From Cristatella mucedo (Eukaryota; Bryozoa; Phylactolaemata; Cristatellidae): a stretch of DNA of 64,000 nucleotides. Of this stretch, positions 47,039 to 56,846 are shown piece after piece. Positions within the stretch are counted from its first letter, which is position 1. Each line of letters opens with the position of its first letter. The stretch covers positions 831,001-895,000 of the forward strand of contig WPIO01000074.1 of the NCBI GenBank assembly GCA_009760855.2. The letters are read 5' to 3'. The notes below the pieces were generated by a model, which ran no database searches, was not told where the DNA came from, and saw nothing but the letters and a program-made list of their open reading frames with translations. The position numbers were made by a program, and so were the translations under genes.

Positions 47039-47185
47039 AAGGGAGTGGATGTGATATTTAAGTACTACATAAAAAAGTAGAGATACAAGTAGTTAAAGAA
47101 GAAGATCCATTTAGATTTATAAGCATTATTCCAGTGGTTAAAAAAGTGTTAGAAAGATCTAAAATATTAATAAATAATTATATAG

Positions 47186-48010
47186 ATGAACAAGAAGTGC
47201 CATAATGAAGATTACGTTTCGAATAATAACGGTTTCATTCTTTCAGATCTTGATGTGAATCGAAATAGAATTAAAAGTTTAGGCGACCCTATTAATGGCT
47301 ACGACGCTGTTACAAAATCTTACGCCGATGCAAACTTTGTCGTTAATACAGGAATAACAATGAATCTTGGTGGTAAACTTATTACAAATCTTGGTGTTGG
47401 AATTAATCCTACAGATGGCGTAAATGTTAGTCAAGTAAATAATTATGTTAAAAAAACTGGCGATACAATGTTAGGAGATTTAGACATGAATGGTAAAGCT
47501 ATAACATCTACTTATTGGAATTCTGGTAATACTAATCCGGTAGTATTAAATGATGACTATTGCGTTACTTATGGTGGAATGAAAAGAGATGTATTACTAA
47601 AGAATTATCCTTCAACAACAAATATCAATGTGGGTGGTAACTCAACTACAAACGTTTCGGAACCTATTAATCCTTCTGATGTTGCTACAAAGAATTACGT
47701 ATATAAAACACTTAAAAAAATAACGGAAGTAATATCAATCTCAATGGACCCTAAAGCATTAAACTCAATACTAAATCTATCAACCCCCTATTCATGGACA
47801 AATAAAATGGCTCCTCCAATAGTGATCCTGAGCGTAATGGTTGTAGGATCTTCTAATTGTGTATCTCTTAGATCTAGCTCAGATACTAGTGTTGTGTCAA
47901 GTGATGTAAGAGCTGTTAATACTTCTTCAACAGGTGTTAACTTAAAGTACTATGTATATTTTTCTAGGTTACCAGCAGAGTATTACTTCGTTGATAGTAC
48001 TGAAAATTAA
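47186..48010 (+). CDS. Fibre-like protein 4, intact, 274 residues
   Basis: Intact frame starting one base after TTATATAG. The N-terminus has four repeats of the tail-fibre type: SDLDVNRNRIKSLGDPI..YDAVTKSYAD, MNLGGKLITNLG, LGDLDMNGKAI and INVGGNSTTNV..INPSDVATKNYV. It is followed by a C-terminal domain of about 100 residues (KAP-like PP/Val-rich strands, ends VDSTEN) unlike those of the three minus-strand fibres. It is separated by 12 kb from those genes and on the other strand. Inferred trimeric surface fibre with its own binding head. Confidence 0.75.
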   Translation: MNKKCHNEDYVSNNNGFILSDLDVNRNRIKSLGDPINGYDAVTKSYADANFVVNTGITMNLGGKLITNLGVGINPTDGVNVSQVNNYVKKTGDTMLGDLDMNGKAITSTYWNSGNTNPVVLNDDYCVTYGGMKRDVLLKNYPSTTNINVGGNSTTNVSEPINPSDVATKNYVYKTLKKITEVISISMDPKALNSILNLSTPYSWTNKMAPPIVILSVMVVGSSNCVSLRSSSDTSVVSSDVRAVNTSSTGVNLKYYVYFSRLPAEYYFVDSTEN

Positions 48011-48144
48011 AGGTAAACCTCTTGGTTAGTTATGTACCCTCCTGAAAAGTATAAATGAACTATTAAAACTATTAACTCTTTTAACTTTGTTGCTTTTTTT
48101 TACCTTTAACCACCGGAAATAATTTAGAAATGTAACAGATGGCT

Positions 48145-48465
48145 TCATAATCTAAACACTGATGTAAAGAAGTAGAACAACATTGTTTTCTTTAAATGTT
48201 TCTTAACCAATGAATATAGTCTAGTTGGTTTTTCTTTTTTATAATAATTAGAACTTATGTTGCTGCATGAACAGATTACAGATTGGTTGTTACGAAAAAG
48301 ATTAGAATTAAATTCAGTTTCTTCCATATCTTTATCACAGATACAACAACGTATTTCATATTCCTGTTTTGGTCTTTTTCTTTTAGGTTTACAATATGGA
48401 TGACCTGTTTCAAGGTATTCAAGCACGTTAAATGTGCTTAAGCATGTATCAAAAAATATTTCCAT
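48145..48465 (-). CDS. Small Cys-rich (zinc-binding?) protein
   Basis: 106 residues, intact. Basic stretch KPKRKRPKQ followed by RCCICDKD and, 22 residues on, ICSCS: two cysteine pairs that could hold one zinc. The C-terminus is basic then hydrophobic. Its start lies 10 bp from the divergent integrase start. No family recognised; the position next to the integrase suggests a DNA-binding accessory, but this is only context. 48011-48144 holds no gene. Confidence 0.55.
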   Translation of the reverse strand: MEIFFDTCLSTFNVLEYLETGHPYCKPKRKRPKQEYEIRCCICDKDMEETEFNSNLFRNNQSVICSCSNISSNYYKKEKPTRLYSLVKKHLKKTMLFYFFTSVFRL

Positions 48466-48475
48466 TCTCTATAGA
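48466..48475. promoter_or_regulatory. 10-bp divergent start region TCTCTATAGA
   Basis: Only these ten bases separate the start codon of the minus-strand zinc protein (48463-48465) and of the plus-strand integrase (48476-48478). The core TCTATAGA is a palindrome. Read outward on either strand it presents the element's common TATAGA-ATG arrangement. Confidence 0.7.
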
Positions 48476-49339
48476 ATGTCGTTCTTAACTCTAAATGAAA
48501 GAAAAAAAGAAGGTAAATTCAATCCTTACTTAGATGTAAATCAAGTATTCAAGTCAAGACCAAAGAACATTCCACAAGGTTTCTTTAATATTGTTGAGCC
48601 TAATGAAAATCATCAAGCAGACATTTTATACATGCCTAATGATTCTGGATATAAATATGCACTTAGTGTTATTGATGTTCCTAGTAGATATAAAGAATCA
48701 AGACCTCTTAAAACAAAGTCTTCTAAAGAAGTGACAAAAGCCATAATAGATGTTTACAATAAAGGTCATTTGAAATGGCCAAAGAAAATGACAGTTGATC
48801 AAGGATCAGAGATTAAAGGTGAGTTTGCTAAGGAAATGAAAAAACATGAAAGACAAATTATTGAAGGTACTAGTAAAAAGAGTGTTGCGTTAGTTGAAAG
48901 AATGAATAGAACAGTTGCTGAGAAAGCATTTATTGCTCAGTATGAAAAAGAATTAGAAAGCATTAATAAAGGAGATTACACTAGAAATAAAGAGTGGGTT
49001 GATAATTTACCAAAGATTATTGAGTATCTAAATAATAGTGTTACAAGAATGATTGGTGAAGAACCTGCAAAGGCGATAAAAAAAGAAAAGGTAAAACTAA
49101 AGAAACCAAAATATCACGAGGAAAAGCTATTATAACTTGGGAAAACTGTTAGGCATTTATTAGAACCAAGTGAGAGAGAAGATGAAAAAAGAAGAAGAGC
49201 TACAGACCCAATATGGAGTTTAACAAAACACACTATTATTAGAATAATGGTATTACGAGAACAACCGACTAGATATTTCGTAAATCATGTTAAGAGGAGT
49301 TTTGTTAGAGAAGAGTTACAAGTTATTAACCACCATTAA
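48476..49339 (+). pseudogene. Retrovirus-type (rve) integrase of Polinton class, one stop
   Basis: A single frame of 287 codons with one TAA at 49133 (codon 220). Catalytic residues are Asp about 49 (HQADILYM), Asp about 108 (TVDQGSEI) and Glu about 141 (LVERMNR), with neighbouring DVPSRYKESRPLKTKSS as in Polinton integrases. The C-terminal part after the stop keeps the Polinton pattern (KTVRHLLEPSERED ... RATDPIWSL ... KRSFVREELQV), a chromodomain-like tail. It catalyses insertion of the element's ends and produces the short target duplication. The start chosen is the ATG after TCTCTATAGA, not an in-frame ATG 42 bases upstream that lies inside the neighbouring gene. The 3' end overlaps the convergent membrane-protein gene by 24 bases. 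Confidence 0.93.
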
Positions 49340-49724
49340 TTTCAGTTTGTGAGTTTCCCAATACAGTCCTTCAAACTCTTCTTTTGTAATTTCATCATCA
49401 GATAAGGCGCTAGTGATCTTTGAGATAATTTGAGAATTAGAACTTAAAAGCATTCCTTTTACGTTTGTCTATTTCTGTCCGAACACCATCAACTGACGAA
49501 ATCATTACAGATAGAGCTGTAAAGAAAGCTACAGCATGGATAATGGATGGTGTTGTTCGAATATAAGTTCTTGAAACAGTTACTCCCAATGCTATTACTA
49601 TATTTATAAATTTAATTACATATCTAGCTCTTGTTAATTTTATTAGGCATCCCCTAATTTTGTTATTAAATTTAACAGTCTCTTCATATTTTCTAACAGC
49701 GAAATCTTTTCTCAAATCTGGCAT
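49316..49724 (-). pseudogene. Small membrane protein at right end, frame change
   Basis: Starts four bases after TTATATAG, just inside the right TIR. The open part (49724-49437, 95 residues) has an N-terminal charged helix and two hydrophobic stretches (FINIVIALGVTV; IIHAVAFFTALSVMI). A second frame continues after about 49440 with an acidic helix containing ALSDDEITKEEFEGL, ending at 49316. Similar short membrane proteins with a C-terminal 'DGxITxxEF' helix occur in Polintons; function unknown. It is convergent with the integrase. Confidence 0.55.
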
Positions 49725-49742
49725 TTTCTATATAATTGTGAA

Positions 49743-49889
49743 AAAAAATCATAGGACAAAACTTTTAGTGTTGTAGTGAAAGTACACTTTTTGGACAATT
49801 CCCTTTTCAGGACTTCGAAATGCGAACGATAGTGAGCATGAGATGTCTTGAAAAGGGAATTGTCCAAAAGGGCTACTTTTACTACAACA
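49743..49889 (-). repeat. Right terminal inverted repeat of the Polinton
   Basis: Inverted copy of 27149-27295. It has the same internal foldback of exactly 121 bases (49769-49889). The inner edge lies about 20 bases upstream of the start codon of the small membrane protein gene at 49724, so the promoter of that gene abuts the repeat. Confidence 0.95.
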
Positions 49890-49894
49890 CGAGC
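49890..49894. repeat. Target site duplication, right copy
   Basis: CGAGC directly follows the right TIR, matching 27144-27148. The pair supports integrase-mediated insertion of the whole unit. Confidence 0.75.
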
Positions 49895-49913
49895 GGATTG
49901 GGAGCGGGACAAC

Positions 49914-50007
49914 ATGGCGTCGGTGTCGCCGCCACAAAACTGTGGCAGCCGGACAAAAGCGCGCCTGCCAGAACCGAGTGATGACGAAGAGAAGTCCGAA
50001 ATTCTTG
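49914..50007 (+). CDS. Candidate first coding exon of a host gene beside the element
   Basis: ATG in AACATGG context, 24 bp beyond the element's end. Encodes about 31 residues (MASVSPPQNCGSRTKAR ... EPSDDEEKSE), an acidic, Ser/Pro-rich N-terminus. A possible donor CTTG/GTACGC is at 50007/50008; without splicing the frame ends at 50034. The next exon is not identified. If real, the element sits in the promoter or 5' UTR. Confidence 0.35.
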
Positions 50008-50114
50008 GTACGCAGCCACGTGAACAAAACCGCTAACGTTCTTTGAACTAAAAAGCAGCAGAACTTGCGTACTTTTCCATTCGTTGCTCTAGTCCCAATC
50101 TATTAGTTACCTAC

Positions 50115-50212
50115 GAGAAGCGAGATTCCTTTGCAGCAAATGTAAAGCGCCCAGAAAGAGATCGAGTTCTCTGAGGGCGCTTTATCAAGTGCATTATTAT
50201 TTATGACGGCCC
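50115..50212 (+). mobile_element. Solo LINE/SINE 3' tail
   Basis: AGCGCCCAGAAAGAGATCGAG ... GAGGGCGCTTTATCAAGTGC then ATTATTATTT, the tail shared by the local LINE and SINEs. Confidence 0.65.
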
Positions 50213-51240
50213 CTGCGCTCATTTCGAGACTGGCGACGTTGCTAGCTGCAGTCGCGGTTTAGCGGCAGTTGGAAGTAGCTGGCTGCTACAGCTTTGCTTG
50301 AAGGCGAGGCTGGTTTGAGCTGCCAAATTCGGATGGCTCTGTCGCCCTAGTTGCTATTAGTTACTGACGAGGGCTCTGTCGCTCTTGTTGCTATTAGTTA
50401 TTGACGCGGGCTCTGTCGCCCTTGTTGTTGCTCATTCGTTCGGCTTCTGCCGCCCGACGAGAAAACGCTAGCAAGACTCTGGAGTTGCTTCCTAGGCAAG
50501 AATTAATTATAGAATCGCAGATTGGGAAGGCGTACAGTGCAGGTACATTTACTGCGGTCAGCGAGAGTTTCTGAATTAGTAGAAGCCTCGCGAAGCGCCA
50601 CCGCCGCGACGTCCGTCCATTCCTGGCGCTGAATTATAAAAAACGCCCCATAGTTCGACTGCAGTTAAGAGCCTCGGCGGAGGTTTGTAGGTATTTTACA
50701 GTACAAGCGAAAATTTACAGGGAGTTTAATAAAGTCGATAGTGGTTGCTTTCCATCCGGAAAATTTTTCCGTACGCTTTATTCGTCAAATGTATTTGTGC
50801 ACCTATTTTCTGATTTCCCAGTTTTTGTCTAGCGCCGAGCGTCTGTCTGGTCTCACGTGTCACTAGTTTCGCAGCTTTTCACTAAAGGCCGCGCTTGTCC
50901 TAGGATGTGGACCAATCGAAGAGGTGGTCACGTGACATTATTTAAAAGGAAGCGATTTGGCATCTTGAGCTGGCGTCCAGCGACTCAAAGTCAGTTTTCC
51001 TCATGCATGCGTGCATTCTTCGAAGGCCAGCTAAACCGCTGGAAGCTTTATGAGGCATACTGCCTCAGTGAAGTATATTTGACAGCCCGGAAAAATCCTG
51101 CTGCATTTGTATTTCTGACGTAGGCGAACGAACATTCGCGTGCACGTTAGTTAGACGAAGGTGAGTCAAGCTGTCGCGCTACGGATGGCTGCACGTTGAT
51201 CATTGGATACCTGGGCAAAGCTCCTTCGCTGACCCACGAG
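50213..51240. other. No gene recognised
   Basis: Moderately GC-rich unique DNA with short repeats of GGGCTCTGTCGCCCTTGTTG-type (50334-50430) and an 88-codon frame (50857-51123) without domain. Confidence 0.4.
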
Positions 51241-51279
51241 GCCCTGCCTTGCTACAGCTTGGCTCATCCAAGCCTAACC

Positions 51280-51720
51280 CTAGCCGAACTGCTGCACCAG
51301 TTTCAGCCTCCTCCTCCTCCTACTCCTCGTGCCCTCAGGCCTGCATGGACAATAAATTAGCTGGTCCACTCCCTCGCTTAAAGACCGTGTGCGACAGAAA
51401 TTTTCGCTCTGCAGGCTCTAGACTGTGGAACTTGCTTCCACGATTCTTTTGCAACCACAGCTACTCTCCGACTGCCGACTATGGCTCATCGGTTTCAGCG
51501 GTCCTGAGTTGCTACTTCCGCACTACTCACTACCTCAACTGCTCTCCTGACTCTGCTATGCTTCCCACTTTCTCTTTGTTGCTTGAGATGAAGTCTGTTG
51601 GCTACTGAATGCGCACCGAAAGTAGCTTAGGCTGTGAGTGTGCTATGCAAAACTCTCCTGCGTAACACCCACATGGTCTTTGCGGAGTTACAAAAGGAGA
51701 TACATTGCATTACACATTGG
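51280..51720 (+). mobile_element. LINE-derived 3' repeat fragment
   Basis: Same family as 5730-6420; decayed FRSAGSRLWNLLPRF segment at about 51350-51450 and shared 3' region (AACTCTCCTGCGTAACACCCAC). Confidence 0.65.
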
Positions 51721-54700
51721 TCTAAAGCAAAAGGGCAGCAAGGGCAGCACTTTCCCCCTCCGGCAGGATGGAGGGGAGAGGGAAGGATAAGAAGGCATTG
51801 GCTAAGAAATGAAGTCGAAAAATAACTGCAAGTGGTTGCTTGCCAGAGCTCGAAAAAATTCATCCGTTGGTCGACAGGTCGGCCTCGGCAAAAGGCAAGT
51901 TGATGCAATCCAGCAGAGCAACTGGTACCGAGCACAATCATAAAGTGGATGAGGGTGATTGGCATGTGATAGTGCAGGCTCAATACCTAGCAGCTGCTGC
52001 AGCGGCAACAGCGGCAGCAGCTTGGAGGCCGAGCGGCGACACGAGGGTTCGAATGGCAGAAGCCGACGGCAGCTGCTGCTCGCGATTCCCAGCAGATTCG
52101 ATTTCTACGTATGCTAGGCCACGATTCAGTGTTCAATGGCGAGCGCTGCATGTGCATCTGCATCTGCTGCAGCCCGGTGCGCCGCCTGCCCCGTGCAAGT
52201 GCACTTATTTTACCTGCACTTAGACTCTGGCCAGCCACCGTTGTGTCCACTGAGGCTGGCAGACGAGCGCAGACCATAGTGGCCACTGCACTCACCGCGA
52301 GCTCTTAGCCAAGGTAACCAAGATCAAGATCACTCCACCTGCAAGTGCCTTCAGCAACAGCAGCAGCAGCCTGGCCGGCACAGCAAAGGTGTAGCACCTG
52401 CAGTCGCTGGCATGTTGCTGCATGCTTCTGCATGTTGCTGCATGTTGCTGACATGCTGCTCGTGCGATGCTGCTGCTTCCACCACCACTGCTGCTGCTGC
52501 TGAGCACTGCGCCCGACGATGCTTCTGTCTTGGGCCTCTTCCTCCAACCTGGGACTACGACACGATACTAATTTGCAAAGATACTAAACTGCATTGGCCA
52601 CTACTGCCGGGTCACAAAATGCATTCAGTGCAGCACGTCCAGCACAGGACGCCAGCAAGGTCCAGGAAGCTCTATCTGTATCCGGTTCATCATCCATCTG
52701 CTCTTTTTCCACTAATTGTAGTCGACTCCACGTCAGCAGCTTGGTTCTCCAGAATTTCTCTTAGAAACCAGCCTCATTGTATTGTCCACATAAATTAGCC
52801 AATCCACAGTGAGAGAGGCGCCCGAGGGCTGACCGAGAGGCCGCCACGGCTTTCGAAGCAGTTTCGCTGTAAAAGTAAGTTTTCGATCTCGCGAGAGCTC
52901 CTCGACAGACGACTCATGCCGGCCTCGCCACGTGGCCACACTGAGTCGTATTTCGACCGGCTGGTGTGGGGCCTCAGCAGTCTTCTTCTGCCGCCCTTGC
53001 CCACATCGCGCGTGCACGAGCTTGTTTCCATTTTTTTCTTTCTTTCAGCTCGTAACCTTTTGGAACGCCGCGTGACGGCCAGCGAGCGACAGCAGCAGCG
53101 GCACCAGCACCAGCTGCCACCGCTGCCACCGTTGCAGATCGCTTTGTCGCCTGCTGCATCGTCCTGATCGCCAAGCGTCTGACTGGCAGCCGCTGCCATC
53201 GCTGCCGCCGACAAGGGCTCCGATGTAAACGTGGAGGGCTTCGTTTGCTTGCTACCTCAGCTGAGCGTGCTTCATGGAGCCGATGCTGCGAAGCCGACCA
53301 CGACTCATTACTGAAAGGCCACTCGGTGATGAGCTAGCGAGCCATGAGCGTGGAGGCCATCGCTGCCTGCGTGGCCAAGTCACGCAGGCAGCGTGCGGCA
53401 CGTGCGACTTGCTTGATCGGTGCTGTGTTCTTTCTTCTTGCTTGATCGGTGCTATTCGGTTGATTGATGCTATTCTATTGCTATATAATATATAATATAT
53501 ATATATATATACATTGATGCTATTCTATTGCTATATAATATATATATATATATTGATGCTATTCTATTGCTATATATTGATGCTTGATCGGTGCTGCTGC
53601 TGCTGCAGCAGCAGGCAGGAAGCGTCTGGCGACAGGACCTTGGCTGCTACGTCGATGCTGATGGCACCAATTTGTGTTGTGATTAAAACCTCACGCGAAC
53701 CAGCTTGATTTGAAGTTTTGAAATATGAGGATTTAGCTGGTCTGACAGTACTCGCTTGTTAGGTCGTACGTTTTTTTATAGGAACTGGTGACTGTACGGT
53801 GACCGTCTTCGGTCGAGCAGAGTTCGAGGCAATGTCTCACTGCTAGACGCAGTGTTTGACTGGCACTCGTGCTGTTGAATGAAGCTTGGCGGCCGGCGCC
53901 GCGCTGCAGCCGTGCAGCCGGCAACCTGGTGCAGCCGGAAAGGCTGCACCAGGTTGCCGGTTGCCGGCTGCGAGAGGCGGAGCCGAAAGTTGGTTTGCTT
54001 TGAGCTTCTCGCGCACTGCACACAAGTTTACGAATCAGCTGTAAGAAGCTAAAAGCTGTCCGCTAAAGCACCTACAAGACAGTACGGGGACGGGAGCCAG
54101 TGGCAAATTCCAGGCAAATTATGGAGCACAGCAACTACTAAGAGCTCATCGTCGGTCTCCAGAGGATTGGAGGAAGTGAATCAGAGGCCCGAGCGACGGG
54201 GCGGTGCAGCCGGCGGTGCAATGGGAAGCCTGGGGTCAAGTGGGTGACATGACCCCTTGAACTCTTGAAGTGCCGCCCGGTACCCAGTCGGTGACTGCAG
54301 TCGAGGACAAGTCGTGCAATGAGGCAGCTTTCAGAGGAGTCGAGTTTCTATCCGAGTTCTTTCCAACTGCAGACGAACATTATTCGTTCGAGAGTATATC
54401 TTGAGAGGAAGAAGTGGGCGAAACGCCGAGGTATTCGGCCGCCGTATCCTAAGCTCTGCGGACGAATGCTGGCCGTTGACCACAATGCCCGCCGGACGGA
54501 ATTTAAACCGTTGTAGAGGAGCGAGTCACGTGTGACGCAGGCGAGACGGCCGGTGCCCGGGAGTTTTGCCCGCCGGACGGATCGAGCGCATCGAGCTCGA
54601 GATCTCTCGAGATCTCTCGAAAGATCCACTCGAACTTGCAGAGACTCTGCCTAAGTTGGTCTCAGTAAGAACGTCGGCTGAGAACATCGGCACGAACAAA

Positions 54701-54777
54701 GCCGCAAGTCAGGGTTGTGACTACAACCCTGACGAGAGCGTGCTAGATTTTAAGCTTGATTCAAGGGTCTAGCTTTA
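51721..54777. other. CAG-rich and GC-rich DNA, exon-like pieces, no gene supported
   Basis: CAG/GCT-rich stretches (51985-52560, 53085-53160) resemble host coding composition. A splice-acceptor-like TTTTTTCTTTCTTTCAG is at about 53049. An AT microsatellite lies at 53488-53578 and a perfect hairpin at 53918-53960. No frame with a recognisable domain. Confidence 0.4.
53918..53960. repeat. Perfect 19-bp inverted repeat with 5-base loop
   Basis: CCGGCAACCTGGTGCAGCC is followed by GGAAA and the exact reverse complement. The neighbouring GTTGCCGG is duplicated just downstream. Confidence 0.85.
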
Positions 54778-55240
54778 ATAATAAAAATAATAATAATATT
54801 ACAACAATAACAATAATACACTTGATAAAGCTCCCTCGGAGAACTCAACCTCTTTCTAGGCGCTTTACATTTGCTGCAAAACGGAAACGCGATCGAATGG
54901 TGAGTGGCATCGTGCTCGATAAACAACATGAATAGCATAGTTAAGGAGTGTTTCACCGTCAGCATGCCTGTGTGGTTAGTGGCAGCATGCAACAGTGTCA
55001 GCACGCATAAGCACATATAGGACGAATCACAGGGACCCACTAAATGCTGTGATAAATAGGCAACTTTTAAATTTCTTTTTAAATGTGGTCAAATCAGGGG
55101 ATGTCGTGACGCAAGTCGGGAGTGAGTTCCAGGCTTTAGGAGCATACAAACTAAATGCACGGTCTGCAGAGGATTTGAGGTTTGTACGACGTATAGGTAA
55201 ACCGTTAGATTCCTAAAAGCGGGTGGTACGATGCTTGGCT
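54778..55240 (-). mobile_element. LINE 3' fragment
   Basis: Minus strand: TAATAATA tail, GCTTTACATTTGCTGC segment and decayed C-terminal coding, close to 57838-58300. Confidence 0.75.
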
Positions 55241-55249
55241 TAGTTGGGG

Positions 55250-55370
55250 AGTAGATAATGATAATAATAATAACAGCAATAATAATAATACACTCGATAT
55301 AGCGCCCTCAGAGATCTCAATCTCTTTCTAGGCACTTCAAATCTACTGCAAAGGAAGGTGGTCTGCTCGT
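55250..55370 (-). mobile_element. LINE 3' tail fragment
   Basis: TAATAATAATA followed by the shared tail TATAGCGCCCTCAGAG; truncated after about 100 bases. Confidence 0.65.
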
Positions 55371-56605
55371 AATTCTGATGTCTTCGTGTTAGGAACGGCA
55401 GTACCGAGACTGGTCTTTGGGGTCCAGCAGGATGCAACGGTGTAACTCCTCTCGCCGCAGTCGCGGTTTAAAACCTGTGCGGCGGCGGTGGTGGGGGGGG
55501 GGAGGGTGTGCAGGATTCGGCAGTTGACCGCAGCTGGCTGCTTCTACTGTGGGGGCGCGTGCTCGCAAGCTGAGGCCGGCGCTCAGGACGGCTGCGCTCG
55601 GTAAAAGTGCAATGTGGACGGCGTGTTTCGCACTCAGGTCGCGGGCTCGTCCTGTCGGCCAATTAGAATACGCCGACAGGGGCTCTGGCGTTGCTTTGTG
55701 GGCAAACATTTACTTAATTTTACTTAGTGTGTCTTACTTTGTTTTTCTTCATTTTTAAGTCGTCCACGCTGCGCTCGGTGCGAGCGCCGCGTGGACGACG
55801 AGTTTCGCACTCAAGCTCGTCCTGTCGGCCAATTAGAGAACGCCGACAGGACTCTGGCGTCGCTTCGTGCGCAAGAATTTACCCAATGTAGAGCGGCGGG
55901 TCAGCAAGGCGCACAGCTCAAGAAACCTTTGCTGCGGTCAGCGAGAGCTGGTCAATTGAAAGAAACCTCGCGGAGTACGTTTTGACGTCCAATCCTGGCG
56001 CTGAGTCGTTCGCGAAATACCCCCATAGCTGGGCTGCCGATAAGTGGGTCTCCGCTGTGGTCTGAATGCATTTTGCCGTATAAGGGACACTTCGTGGGCA
56101 GTTTAATAATGTCGACGTAGGTGGCTTTTCATCCAGGAAAAAATTGGTTTTTAAATAAATTGCTTGTTAAATAATTTTTCAATAGATTTTGGTTTTTTAA
56201 ATAGATTTTTTGATAAATAAATTTTTAATATATTTTAGTTGAATAGATTTTGGTCAAACGGATTGAATAGATTTGGTTAAATAGATTTATAGCGTGTCAT
56301 TTTTTGCTCGGTTTTCTAGTTATTGCTCGCTTCAAAACGTCTGGGCTCGCTAGTCGCCACTTTCGCAGCTACGAGCTATGTACGGTCAAGGCTTGTCTTT
56401 GGATGTGGAAGGCGGCCCTTGAACTGGAAGAGATGGGAGACACTCATCAAAGAACCCGGTCATTATACTGGCACTGGTACTCAGGCCATGTAAGCAGGCA
56501 TCCAGCATTTCGAGGCATCACTCAGTGGCCAGCTAAAGCTTGCAGGCTTCCGGCTTGGCGCACAGTCGCGCGCAGTGAAATCTGTTGGACAGCGTTGAGG
56601 AAAAA
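55371..56605. other. No gene recognised; local repeats
   Basis: A direct repeat unit (CTCGTCCTGTCGGCCAATTAGA ... GACAGG ... TCTGGCGT) occurs at about 55648-55695 and 55817-55862 with CGTGGACG-type DNA between. An AT-rich run of AATAGATTTT-type units is at 56145-56290. Confidence 0.5.
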
Positions 56606-56609
56606 TGGT

Positions 56610-56720
56610 TATGGTGCTCGCCCCGACCGAGGTCGCGCGCTCGAGCCCCGAGGCTTAGGCGAAGCGCCAGGACAGAGATTAAGTTCTCTCTTAGGGTGCC
56701 GAACAAACGAATGATTGTCA
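56610..56720 (+). mobile_element. tRNA-derived SINE, family 1
   Basis: GGTGCTCGCCCCGACCGAGGTCG, CTCGAGCCCC and the tail TTAAGTTCTCTCTTAGGG. Confidence 0.7.
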
Positions 56721-56846
56721 GTAAAAATGTCAGCGAAACTTCTGACCCCGGCGAAGATTAGCTGCCGCCGTTGCACGTAGGTCGAAGTCATGCCGTGGCT
56801 TCAAGCCACTCGCCCCCCCCCCTCCATAGCTCTCGACTCTCGGACG

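Larger units (their letters stand above)
27149..49889. mobile_element. Polinton/Maverick (adintovirus-like) element, decayed
   Basis: The element is bounded by 147-bp terminal inverted repeats and a 5-bp direct repeat CGAGC on each side. It is AT-rich against GC-rich flanks and nearly every base is coding. Its gene set matches the Polinton class: family B DNA polymerase with the Polinton N-terminal region, retrovirus-type integrase, FtsK/HerA-type packaging ATPase, adenain-type cysteine protease, major capsid protein and jelly-roll-like minor capsid genes. It adds a PLA2 virion protein and a pX-like motif, features reported for adintoviruses. Many reading frames are broken by stops and frame changes, so this copy is probably inactive. 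Assembly indels in A-runs could account for part of the damage. Confidence 0.97.
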
